Of a stretch of 11,806 bases of DNA, positions 1-6,876 are shown piece after piece (the stretch's first letter is position 1; every line of letters begins with the position of its first letter). The translations under genes were made by a program, and so were the position numbers. A model generated the notes under the pieces. That model had not been told where the DNA came from. It did no database searches and saw nothing but the letters and a program-made list of their open reading frames with translations. The DNA is from Pseudomonadota bacterium (lineage in GTDB: Bacteria > Myxococcota_A > Polyangia > Polyangiales > Polyangiaceae): NCBI GenBank assembly GCA_023428245.1, contig JAEYYX010000113.1, positions 1 to 11,806 on the forward strand, read 5' to 3'.

Positions 1-1
1 A

Positions 2-3000
2 GCCCCCGGGCGCTCAGAGCCCCCGCCCCCCACGAGCGGACAAGTCTTCGTGCGGCCTTCGGCGAAGGCGCCCTCACCCGCCGGCGTACAAGCGTTCGTG
101 CGCCCTTCGGCGCCAACGCCCTCGCCCGCCGACGTCCAAGAGTTCGTGCGATCCGCTACTCCGCCGCCTGCTGAGGCTCAAGCCTTCGTCCGCCCCGCGC
201 CGCCTCCATTTTCAGATGAGAATGCTGCCGCACGCCCGGCGGCTGCCCTCGACTCGCTAGGAGTCGCTCCCGGCGCGACGCCTTCCGTCACCGACGTCGA
301 CCTCATTACCGCTGTTCAGAACCCGATTCCGGTCCCGCCCCCCGCTCCACGCGGCGCCACTCTCGACGCACCGCCTCCGCCCCGTGCCCGTGTGTCGACG
401 CACCCGAAGGGGCCGGAGCTCGAAGGAGCCGAGGCCGTCGCACGCGACCTCCTCACGCACATCGAAGCTCAGGTCGCTATCGAAAGAGACCCTTTGCGAC
501 TCGGACGCCTGCACTTTGAGTGGGGTCGTTTGCTCGAGGTGCCATTCTTCGATTTCGTCGGTGCACGCTCGCACTATCAGAAAGCTTTTGAGCTCATCCC
601 GGCTCACGATGGAGTCATCGAAGCCCTGGTTCGCGTCGCTTCGCTCGGGGGCGACCCTGCGCTCACACTTCGCTACCTCGAAAGCGCGATCAAGAACACG
701 CGCCTGCCGACCGAGCGCGCCGCGAAGCTCCTCGAAAAGGGCCAGCTGCTCGAAGATCGAATGGGGCGGACGGACGAAGCACGACGCGCCTACGAGCTGG
801 CAAGTGAGCTCGCGCCGCACGACGCGGGAGTCCTCAGAGCGCTGGCGCGCCGTTTGCGCGCGGAGAAGGCCTGGGAAGAACTCGATGGGCTCCTCTCGAG
901 CCAGGTCGAGCTCGCGGGAGCGGATCCGTTCTTGCGCGCCGCTCGGCTCGCGCGACGCGCTCGCCTCGCTGAGGTGAAGCGAAAGAATCCGAGCCTCGCC
1001 GCCGAGCTCTACGAGCTCTCCTTCCAAGCAGCCCCCGACGCCTCGGCCGCTCTCGCGCACCTCGAGCGCCTCCACGCGATCCAAGATCACCCCACAGCCC
1101 TCACGCAAACTCTGTCGCGCAAGACGGGTCTGATTGGCGATCCCGCAGCGCGCGCAGCCGCTCTCGAGTGGCGCGCGTCCATCGAAGCCGATGACCTCGG
1201 CGATCCCGATGCCGCGCTCCAAAGTCTCGAGCTCGCCATCCAGGTCGCACCCGGCGATCGCGAACTCTTGCGCCGCCTCGCCGATCAGTACCTCCGCGCA
1301 GGTCGCACGACCGAGGCTCTCTCGGCCCTCGAGCGCCTCGACGCGGTCTTGACCGACCCGAGAGAGCAGTGTGCGGTCCGGCTGCGCGCAGCGCGCCTCA
1401 TTGAACAAGAGCTCAAAGATCAGCGCCTGGCCGTCACTTGGTACGAGCGGGCGCGCAGCGCGCAGCCCGAGAGCGCCGGGGCGACGCTGCCCCTGGTCCG
1501 TCTCTACAAGCAAGTCGGCGCCTACGGCCCCCTCGTGGAGGTCTTGCTCGGCGAAGAGAACGTCGCGACCGATCCGGCGCGTCGCGCCGCGCTCCTCCAC
1601 GAGGTCGCCGAGATCCACGAGACGCGACTCGGCTCAGCCCAAGAAGCGCGCACCTATCACGCGCGCGCTCTCGGGGTCCTGCCCGGCTACGCGCCGAGCG
1701 AACGGGCGCTGGCACGTCTTTACGCTGACGCGCGGATGACACCAGAACTCATCGAGCTTTACGAGAGGGCCGCCGAACAGACGAGCGACCAGGGCATCCG
1801 GCACCGTTACCTTTTCAAGATCGCCTCCCTCTACGAGGATTGGCTCGGCGAACACCAGAAAGCTCTCCTCACCTACAAACGCATCCTGTCGGACGCGCCG
1901 ACGAACTCCGGCGCGCTCTTCGGAGCTCAAACCGCGGCCGAGCGGGCTGGCGACTCCCCCGCGCTCATCGCGCTCCTCCAGACAGAAGCGGAGCAATCGA
2001 ACGAAGTCGCACAGAAGACAGCCCTGCTTCTCCGCGCCGCTGACACAGCTCGCGACAAGGTCGGCGACCTTGGACTCGCTCAGGTCCTCTACGAGCGCGT
2101 GCTCGCAGTCGACTCGAAGTCGCGCCCGGCCATCACGGGCCTCGTGCGGGTGTTCGAGGCCGGCGGTCGAACCGAGGAGATGCTCGAGGCGCGAAGGCGT
2201 GAGGTCGAGCTCGTCACCGACAGCGCCATCAAGGCTCAAATCCTCTTCGAGATCGCCGACGTCTTCGAGACCCAGGTCGGCTCTCTCGATCGCGCCGTCG
2301 CGCACCTCAAGCGCGCCGTCGCCGCGGACCGGAATCATTTTGCGGCCCGCGAGCGGCTCGCCGAGCTCTTGTCGAGGACGGGGCAGTTCGAAGATCTCGC
2401 CAAGCACCTCACAGACGACGCCGCGCGCGTCGCCGAACCCGACCTCAAGGCGAGCCTCCTCTCGCGGCTTGGTCGCCTCTACGAAAATGTCCTGACTCGT
2501 CCCGAGGAAGCTCTCGCTTCTTACACAGAAGCAGCCCGCCTCAAGCCGACCTTGCGCACAGCTGTCGATGGTGAGCTTCGACTGCTCGCGAAGCTCGGCA
2601 AGCTCAAGGAGTTCGCGGATGGTCTCGCGCGTGATGCGAAGCTGACCGTCGAACCCCGCATCACGCTTTGGGAGTCGCTCATGGCGGGCGAGGTCTTGTG
2701 TGACGAGCTCGGAGACGCCGCGAAGGCCGTCGAGCCCGTCGAACAGCTCCTCGATCGCTTTCCGCGCCATCCGCTCGCGCTCCTGATGCTCGAAGAGGCC
2801 TACGCCGAGCTCGGTCAGACGGACTCGCTGCGCCGGGTCCTTCACGAACAAATCGCTCAGTTCGGCCCTGCCGAGCAGATCGGCGCGCTCCGTGAGCTTC
2901 TGCGCCTCGCGCCGGAGGAGCAGAAGATGCATTATGTGAGCGCGCTGCTCGACCGCCAGCCGGGTGATCGCTCGGCGCTGCTCCACAAGGAGCGAGCAGC

Positions 3001-5320
3001 GCTGCTCGACCGCGACTTGTCAGCCCTCGCTCAGGCGGACTCGGTCCTCTCCGATGGCAGTGGTCAGCCCCTCGCGGCGGCTCAACATCGAGTCCGTCTC
3101 GGCGAGTTCCTCGAACCTCACGACCCGGCTCAAGCGCTCGCCGCCTTCCGCGCCGCCCTCGAGCTCGATCCCGAGAGCTTCGGCGCGGCGCGTGGTTACG
3201 GTCGCGTCGCGGAGCGGCTCAGCGACGCGGGCCTCCTCACCGAGGCGGCCGATCTCGAAGCCCGCGTAACAGGGGACAAGCAGCGCGCCTCCTGGCTGCT
3301 TGTGCGAGCGGCGAAGGCGCTCGAAGAGCGCGGACAGGTCACCCAAAGCGTCACGCTGCTCGAGCGCGCCCTCGAACAGAACCCGAACGACCGGGACGCG
3401 GCAGACCACCTCGGCTACTTCCTTGCGCGCATCGGCGATCCGGGACGGCTCGTCACGAGTCTCTCCGCCGCAGCTCAGGCGGCCACCGACCCCGAGGCGA
3501 TTGTCTCGCACTGGATGACCGTCGCGCGCGTCTACGAAGAACATCACCAGAACCGCGGAGCGGCGATCGCGGCTCTCACTCGCATCGAGAAGCTCATGCC
3601 CGATCATCTGGGCGGAGTCATCGCGCTCGGTGAACTCTACCTTCGCGATCGTCAGTTTGCGCCCGCCGCGCAGAAGCTCGAGCGGGCCATCGCGCTCACG
3701 ACAGATCGCGAAGATCGCATCCGTCTCGAGGTCGAACTCGCGGGGCTCTACCTCGAGCACCTCGGAAGGAAGACAGATGCGCGCAGGCTGCTCGACGCAG
3801 TCCTCAAGCGCGATCCGATTCATCGCGGAGCGCTGCAGCGCCTGCTCGCACTCCAGATCGAGAGCCGCGATCCCGGCGCCTACGATACGGCCCAGAAATG
3901 GGTCGAGATCGCGGAAGGCAACGAGCGCGTCGTCGCTCTCACGCAGTTTGGGCGCCTTGAGCGCGATCGGGGTCGTCCCGCCGAAGCGCGCGACGTCTTC
4001 TTGTCGGCGCTCGCCCTCGCAGGCGCGAGCCCCGAGGGTCCCCTCGGCGACCTCTACGGGCTCATCACGAGTCGTGATGAAGGGGAGCTCCGGCGTATGG
4101 CGAGCGCTCTCGCCGCTCACGCTCGCTCACCCCAGTTCGCCCCCAAGGATCGAGCGGAAAGTGCCTATCAGGCCGGTTTGATTTGGCTCGATCGAGTCGG
4201 AGACCTGGCGAGCGCGGAGCGTTCCTTCGAAGAATGTCTCGCGCTCGATCGCGGACATGTCCTCGCCCGAGAGGCCCTCGTCGCGACCTCCGAGCGAGCT
4301 CACAACCTCCCGAGTGCGACGCTCCGCTGCCAAGAGCTCGTTCAAACGGACAGCTTGCGCAAAGAGAGCTGGCTCCTGCTTCGCAGGCTCTTTTTGGAAA
4401 CCGGTCGCTCCGCCGAAAGTGTTCTCACTCAAGGCCCGCTCGCTCTCCTCGGAGCCGCGAGCGAGGCGGACATTGCTGAATGGTCCCGGCGCATCCCTCG
4501 CCCCGCGCTCGTCGCGCCCGGCTCCGCTCGCGATGCGCTCACGACAGTCGTCGATCCGATCGTCGAACAAGGCGGCGAGACCCTCTGGCTCCTCAATCAG
4601 CTCTCCGGGCTCGGACCGAAGGTGTTCCGCGGCGGGCTCGAGGCGGCTGGGCTGTCGAGCCGCGACCGCATTGGAGCAAAGACGGGGCATCCCCTGCGAG
4701 CACCCCTCGATAAGGTGATGCGCGCGTTTGGCTTGAACGAACTCGACCTCTACCCGGAGCCGAGCAACTCGATCACGCCGCGCCTCGTTCTGACCGACCC
4801 TCTCGGCATCATCGTCCCGACGGGACTCTTGAACCTTCGGGACGCCGATCAAGTGTTCTTGCTCGGCGAGCTCGTCGCCGGTGTATCGCTCGGGATCCCG
4901 CTCGCCTTTGCGCTCTCGGAGGACGAAGTGCTCCGGACCGTGGTCGCTGCAGCTCGCCAGCTCGATCCGTCCTATCTCCTCCCGGGAGTCGCTCCCGGGC
5001 CGGAACTCGACGAACTCACGAGGCGTGTCAAAAAGGCTCCCTCCTGGCTCTCCAAGGGCCGCTTCGACGACCGAGTGCGGAGCTTCTTGCGCGAGCCGGG
5101 TCCCGACGCGAGGCTCCTCCTCAGGTCCGTCCGGCGTAGCGCGCGCCTCGCGGCGCTCCTCCTCGCCGACAACCTCTCGCCGATCGAGCTGCTCCATCAG
5201 AGCGGCGGGGCGGCCCTGCGCGTTGCGAGCTCAGACGTCGAAGCTGTCACTCGAGACCTCCTCGCGGACTGGGCGAGCGCGCGGGCGACCGACGCGCGCC
5301 GCCGCATGGGACTCATCTGA
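2..5320 (+). CDS. Giant TPR-repeat protein with C-terminal zinc-less M48-like domain (5' end missing)
   Basis: Large, probably cytoplasmic or membrane-associated scaffold-type protein; the specific role is not recognisable. The frame is open from the left edge and the first in-window start (GTG, 50) lies inside a repeated FVR motif, so the true start is upstream. Numbering from that GTG, residues 1-100 are Pro/Ala-rich with repeated FVR motifs. Residues about 110-1450 are helical TPR-like repeats (A..Y..A....P pattern), with five clear consecutive modules of about 72 residues near 515-875. Residues about 1500-1756 form a distinct domain whose segment 'GIIVPTGLLNL...FLLGELVAGV' resembles the M48 peptidase pattern leading into HExxH, but ELVAG (1607-1611) stands where HExxH would be. 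This suggests a catalytically dead fold; that is an inference from pattern only. No signal peptide or membrane segment is seen in the visible part. Large TPR proteins of this kind are common in Myxococcota. The gene is convergent with arfB across a 62-nt gap. Confidence 0.93.
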   Translation, partial: APGRSEPPPPTSGQVFVRPSAKAPSPAGVQAFVRPSAPTPSPADVQEFVRSATPPPAEAQAFVRPAPPPFSDENAAARPAAALDSLGVAPGATPSVTDVDLITAVQNPIPVPPPAPRGATLDAPPPPRARVSTHPKGPELEGAEAVARDLLTHIEAQVAIERDPLRLGRLHFEWGRLLEVPFFDFVGARSHYQKAFELIPAHDGVIEALVRVASLGGDPALTLRYLESAIKNTRLPTERAAKLLEKGQLLEDRMGRTDEARRAYELASELAPHDAGVLRALARRLRAEKAWEELDGLLSSQVELAGADPFLRAARLARRARLAEVKRKNPSLAAELYELSFQAAPDASAALAHLERLHAIQDHPTALTQTLSRKTGLIGDPAARAAALEWRASIEADDLGDPDAALQSLELAIQVAPGDRELLRRLADQYLRAGRTTEALSALERLDAVLTDPREQCAVRLRAARLIEQELKDQRLAVTWYERARSAQPESAGATLPLVRLYKQVGAYGPLVEVLLGEENVATDPARRAALLHEVAEIHETRLGSAQEARTYHARALGVLPGYAPSERALARLYADARMTPELIELYERAAEQTSDQGIRHRYLFKIASLYEDWLGEHQKALLTYKRILSDAPTNSGALFGAQTAAERAGDSPALIALLQTEAEQSNEVAQKTALLLRAADTARDKVGDLGLAQVLYERVLAVDSKSRPAITGLVRVFEAGGRTEEMLEARRREVELVTDSAIKAQILFEIADVFETQVGSLDRAVAHLKRAVAADRNHFAARERLAELLSRTGQFEDLAKHLTDDAARVAEPDLKASLLSRLGRLYENVLTRPEEALASYTEAARLKPTLRTAVDGELRLLAKLGKLKEFADGLARDAKLTVEPRITLWESLMAGEVLCDELGDAAKAVEPVEQLLDRFPRHPLALLMLEEAYAELGQTDSLRRVLHEQIAQFGPAEQIGALRELLRLAPEEQKMHYVSALLDRQPGDRSALLHKERAALLDRDLSALAQADSVLSDGSGQPLAAAQHRVRLGEFLEPHDPAQALAAFRAALELDPESFGAARGYGRVAERLSDAGLLTEAADLEARVTGDKQRASWLLVRAAKALEERGQVTQSVTLLERALEQNPNDRDAADHLGYFLARIGDPGRLVTSLSAAAQAATDPEAIVSHWMTVARVYEEHHQNRGAAIAALTRIEKLMPDHLGGVIALGELYLRDRQFAPAAQKLERAIALTTDREDRIRLEVELAGLYLEHLGRKTDARRLLDAVLKRDPIHRGALQRLLALQIESRDPGAYDTAQKWVEIAEGNERVVALTQFGRLERDRGRPAEARDVFLSALALAGASPEGPLGDLYGLITSRDEGELRRMASALAAHARSPQFAPKDRAESAYQAGLIWLDRVGDLASAERSFEECLALDRGHVLAREALVATSERAHNLPSATLRCQELVQTDSLRKESWLLLRRLFLETGRSAESVLTQGPLALLGAASEADIAEWSRRIPRPALVAPGSARDALTTVVDPIVEQGGETLWLLNQLSGLGPKVFRGGLEAAGLSSRDRIGAKTGHPLRAPLDKVMRAFGLNELDLYPEPSNSITPRLVLTDPLGIIVPTGLLNLRDADQVFLLGELVAGVSLGIPLAFALSEDEVLRTVVAAARQLDPSYLLPGVAPGPELDELTRRVKKAPSWLSKGRFDDRVRSFLREPGPDARLLLRSVRRSARLAALLLADNLSPIELLHQSGGAALRVASSDVEAVTRDLLADWASARATDARRRMGLI
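47..196 (+). repeat. In-frame 48-bp (16-aa) FVR tandem repeat in the TPR gene
   Basis: Units start at 47, 95, 143 and 185, each with a TTCGT[GC]CG core encoding FVR, giving periods of 48, 48 and 42 bp. The first two units are close DNA copies (FVRPSA..PSPA.VQ.); the third and fourth are more diverged. A further partial unit may precede position 47 and continue outside the window. The array forms a Pro-rich, probably disordered linker carrying a repeated hydrophobic-basic short motif ahead of the TPR region. Confidence 0.75.
4981..4999. repeat. Perfect 8-bp hairpin inside the TPR coding region
   Basis: CCCGGGAG (4981-4988), loop TCG, CTCCCGGG (4992-4999). All eight pairs match and six are G-C within CCCGGG arms. 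It lies in the C-terminal domain and encodes a Pro-Gly-Val-Ala-Pro-Gly stretch. Part of the motif (14 nt) recurs at 260-273 in a similar Gly-Val-Ala-Pro-Gly context, so codon choice for a repeated peptide may be the whole explanation. Confidence 0.5.
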
Positions 5321-5329
5321 TCGCAGCAC

Positions 5330-5349
5330 GCAGCGTGAACGATCGCTGC
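5330..5349. terminator. Candidate hairpin between convergent TPR gene and arfB
   Basis: GCAGCG (5330-5335) pairs with CGCTGC (5344-5349) across an 8-nt loop, just past the TPR stop codon and before the arfB stop on the other strand. The position suits a shared bidirectional terminator. The stem is short and no T-tract follows on either strand, so the call is weak. Confidence 0.3.
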
Positions 5350-5382
5350 ACCTGGGAGCGAAAACGAACGCGGCGTGTCCGA

Positions 5383-5808
5383 TCAGTCGGTCGGCGCGCG
5401 CCGCATCTTCTTGATCTCACTGCGTCGGTCTTTGGCCGCGAGGCGTCTCTCTCGAGAGGCTCGCGTCGGTTTCGTCTCCACGCGCCGCCGAGGAGGGAAG
5501 CGGATCTCTGCGAGGAGCGCGCCGAGCCGCGCGAGAGCGCGCTCACGGTTCATTTCCTGCGAGCGCGTCTCGTCCGCCGAGAGCACGAGCTCTCCGCCCT
5601 TCGTCACATAGCCGGAGAACTTCTCTCGAAGGCGGTTCTTCTGGCCGACCGTCAGAGCCTGACTCGTCTCGAACGCAAAGCGCAAAACGACCTTCGTAGA
5701 GACCTTGTTGACGTTCTGGCCACCGGGACCGCTCGAACGCACGGCGCTGAGCTCGATCTCACCCTCGGGGATCGCGATCCCTCCTAGCAAATAGCTCGCG
5801 CCATCCAT
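5383..5808 (-). CDS. arfB: ArfB (YaeJ) ribosome-rescue peptidyl-tRNA hydrolase
   Basis: Releases the nascent chain from ribosomes stalled at the 3' end of non-stop mRNAs, using a release-factor-like GGQ loop at the peptidyl-transferase centre and a basic tail that enters the empty mRNA channel. The sequence shows a class-I RF catalytic motif, SSGPGGQNVNK, with GGQ at residues 29-31. It also shows the family block SQEMNRERALARL in the middle and a C-terminal basic tail starting at TRASRERRLAAK, close to the tail of E. coli ArfB. The length of 141 aa matches the family (140 in E. coli) and there are no codon-recognition domains, which excludes PrfA/PrfB. The ATG at 5808 gives the normal N-terminus; no clear Shine-Dalgarno precedes it. 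It starts 23 nt after the upstream lipoprotein gene, so cotranscription is likely. Confidence 0.93.
   Translation of the reverse strand: MDGASYLLGGIAIPEGEIELSAVRSSGPGGQNVNKVSTKVVLRFAFETSQALTVGQKNRLREKFSGYVTKGGELVLSADETRSQEMNRERALARLGALLAEIRFPPRRRVETKPTRASRERRLAAKDRRSEIKKMRRAPTD
5768..5781. repeat. 14-nt perfect palindrome within arfB codons 10-14
   Basis: GGGATCGCGATCCC is a perfect palindrome overlapping an AGGAGG run in the arfB coding strand (minus strand, 5785-5780). It sits 25-40 nt inside the gene, where an mRNA fold or a bound protein could affect early translation or transcription. It may equally reflect codon choice for Gly-Ile-Ala-Ile-Pro. Confidence 0.4.
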
Positions 5809-5831
5809 CGCGGGCGAAGGTCTAGCGCACG

Positions 5832-6611
5832 TTACTCCGAGACGCCCTCCGGCAACATCACCTCGAGGTGATCGCCCGCTCTATCGGGAGCCATCTTCAC
5901 GACAAACAGCCGCCGGACAGGCAGCGTCTCATCAGGGCCTTCTCCGAATCCCCAGAGCCCGATCCGAATCTCGAGCTGGTCTCCGGGGCGAACCGGCTTG
6001 ATCGAACCGGCCGGGAAGCGGCGCTTATAGACCTCGGTCTTGTGGGGCGTGAGCGTAATCACCTTGCTCTCACCTCGCTCATCGACGCGCAGCTCTTCTT
6101 CCGGTCGGCGCACCCGTCCCGAAAGCGCTATAGGCCCATTTTCCCCGGCGATCAGCGCGTAGGGCTCAGGACTTTCGACCTCGAGTTCGACCTCAACGAC
6201 GCGCCCACCGGGGACCTTGAGAACCTTCGCGGTGGGCCTAAACCTCGCCTTCAGAATCTCGACCCAAACTCCCTCCGGACTGACGTGGTAGACGAGATCG
6301 TGACTCTTCGGCGGAGGACCTAGGTCTGTCGCCGGAGCACTCGCGCTCGCCCCCGGCGCAGGCGGGGGGCGCACAGGCTGGGGAGCCGCGCGCGGGCCGT
6401 CCTCAGCATGAGGACGCGGCGCCTCGGCGACCGGCCGAGACTCGCTCTGCGCGTAACTATCGCCGGCACTCGGAATCTTCGTCTTCTCAGAGGCGGAGCC
6501 TTTCCCGCAACCCAGAGCACCCACAGACAGGCCGAGCGCCACGGCGGTGAGCGCTCTCCGTCCTCTGATTGTCCGGAGAGAGACCTGCTCGCGTTCTGAA
6601 GATTCTAACAT
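5832..6611 (-). CDS. Predicted lipoprotein with Pro/Ala-rich linker and beta-rich domain
   Basis: Function not recognised. The 259-aa reading from ATG 6611 has a basic n-region (R16, R18, R19), a hydrophobic stretch (ALTAVALGLSVGALG) and Cys35 in a lipobox-like A-L-G-C, predicting a lipoprotein with Gly at +2. Residues about 36-105 are low-complexity and rich in Pro, Ala and charged residues, typical of a tether. Residues about 105-259 alternate hydrophobic and polar residues like a beta-sandwich and include a short WVEI strand and a GLWGFGEGPDE loop. The frame stays open upstream to 6926 but would then run into the divergent response-regulator gene, so a downstream start is needed. ATG 6611 places the signal peptide sensibly; ATG 6638 adds nine residues and is possible. 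Neither start has a good Shine-Dalgarno. It precedes arfB by 23 nt. Confidence 0.8.
   Translation of the reverse strand: MLESSEREQVSLRTIRGRRALTAVALGLSVGALGCGKGSASEKTKIPSAGDSYAQSESRPVAEAPRPHAEDGPRAAPQPVRPPPAPGASASAPATDLGPPPKSHDLVYHVSPEGVWVEILKARFRPTAKVLKVPGGRVVEVELEVESPEPYALIAGENGPIALSGRVRRPEEELRVDERGESKVITLTPHKTEVYKRRFPAGSIKPVRPGDQLEIRIGLWGFGEGPDETLPVRRLFVVKMAPDRAGDHLEVMLPEGVSE
5857..5872. repeat. 16-nt perfect palindrome upstream of arfB
   Basis: ATCACCTCGAGGTGAT is a perfect palindrome near the 3' end of the lipoprotein gene, encoding His-Leu-Glu-Val within it, about 50 nt upstream of the arfB start. It could be an operator-like site for an internal arfB promoter. CTCGAG is very common in this window (Leu-Glu codons), which lowers its significance. 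Confidence 0.4.
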
Positions 6612-6738
6612 CGCAAGCGAGAGGGTACCGGATCTCATTTGGACCACAAAAGGGCCGAGACGCGTCGATTTCCAGAGCACCAGCCGAGGGCGAGCCCGAG
6701 CCGCGCCCCAGCCAACGCCCCCAACAGAACAAAACGGG

Positions 6739-6744
6739 TACAAT
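6739..6744 (+). promoter_or_regulatory. Possible -10 element for the response-regulator operon
   Basis: TACAAT matches the sigma-70 -10 consensus at five of six positions. It lies in the most A/T-rich patch (about 6722-6748) of the 265-nt divergent intergenic region 6612-6876. No recognisable -35 hexamer lies 16-18 nt upstream. If used, it would give a leader of about 125 nt that contains the inverted repeat at 6777-6793. Confidence 0.3.
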
Positions 6745-6776
6745 ATCACCCTCCCACGGTAACGCTGCGCCCATGT

Positions 6777-6793
6777 GCTCCTCACCGAGGAGC
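6777..6793. promoter_or_regulatory. Perfect inverted repeat in the divergent intergenic region
   Basis: GCTCCTC (6777-6783), loop ACC, GAGGAGC (6787-6793): seven perfect pairs separated by 3 nt. It lies about 84 nt before the response-regulator start, in a non-coding interval, so coding constraint does not explain it. It could be a protein-binding operator shared by the divergent genes or an RNA hairpin in the response-regulator leader. The rest of 6612-6876 shows no gene. Confidence 0.45.
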
Positions 6794-6876
6794 CGGCAGA
6801 GCGCTTCCTCTCCCCCCCGTTCCCGGGCTCATCCTGTCGACTTGATGGCGGAATCGTTGGACGATGACGACCGCTC

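Noticed and set aside
257..5197. Four long minus-strand open frames (453, 450, 366 and 356 codons) antisense to the TPR gene
   Set aside because: They mirror the TPR frame. Its codon bias (CTC/GAG, few TTA, CTA or TCA) leaves the antisense frame stop-poor, and the peptides have biased composition without domains.
1..5320. Abundant CTCGAG and GAGCTC hexamers as a possible uptake or regulatory signal
   Set aside because: They coincide with Leu-Glu and Glu-Leu codon pairs in helical repeats and are spread through coding sequence in the same manner.
5774..5787. AGGAGG at codons 8-10 of arfB as the true ribosome site, with a non-standard AUC start
   Set aside because: ArfB family members carry about 25-30 residues before GGQ, matching the ATG at 5808; starting later would remove the first strand of the domain.
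5335..5787. 150-codon plus-strand frame opposite arfB
   Set aside because: Antisense to a clearly recognised ArfB with GGQ motif; its own peptide has no recognisable domain.
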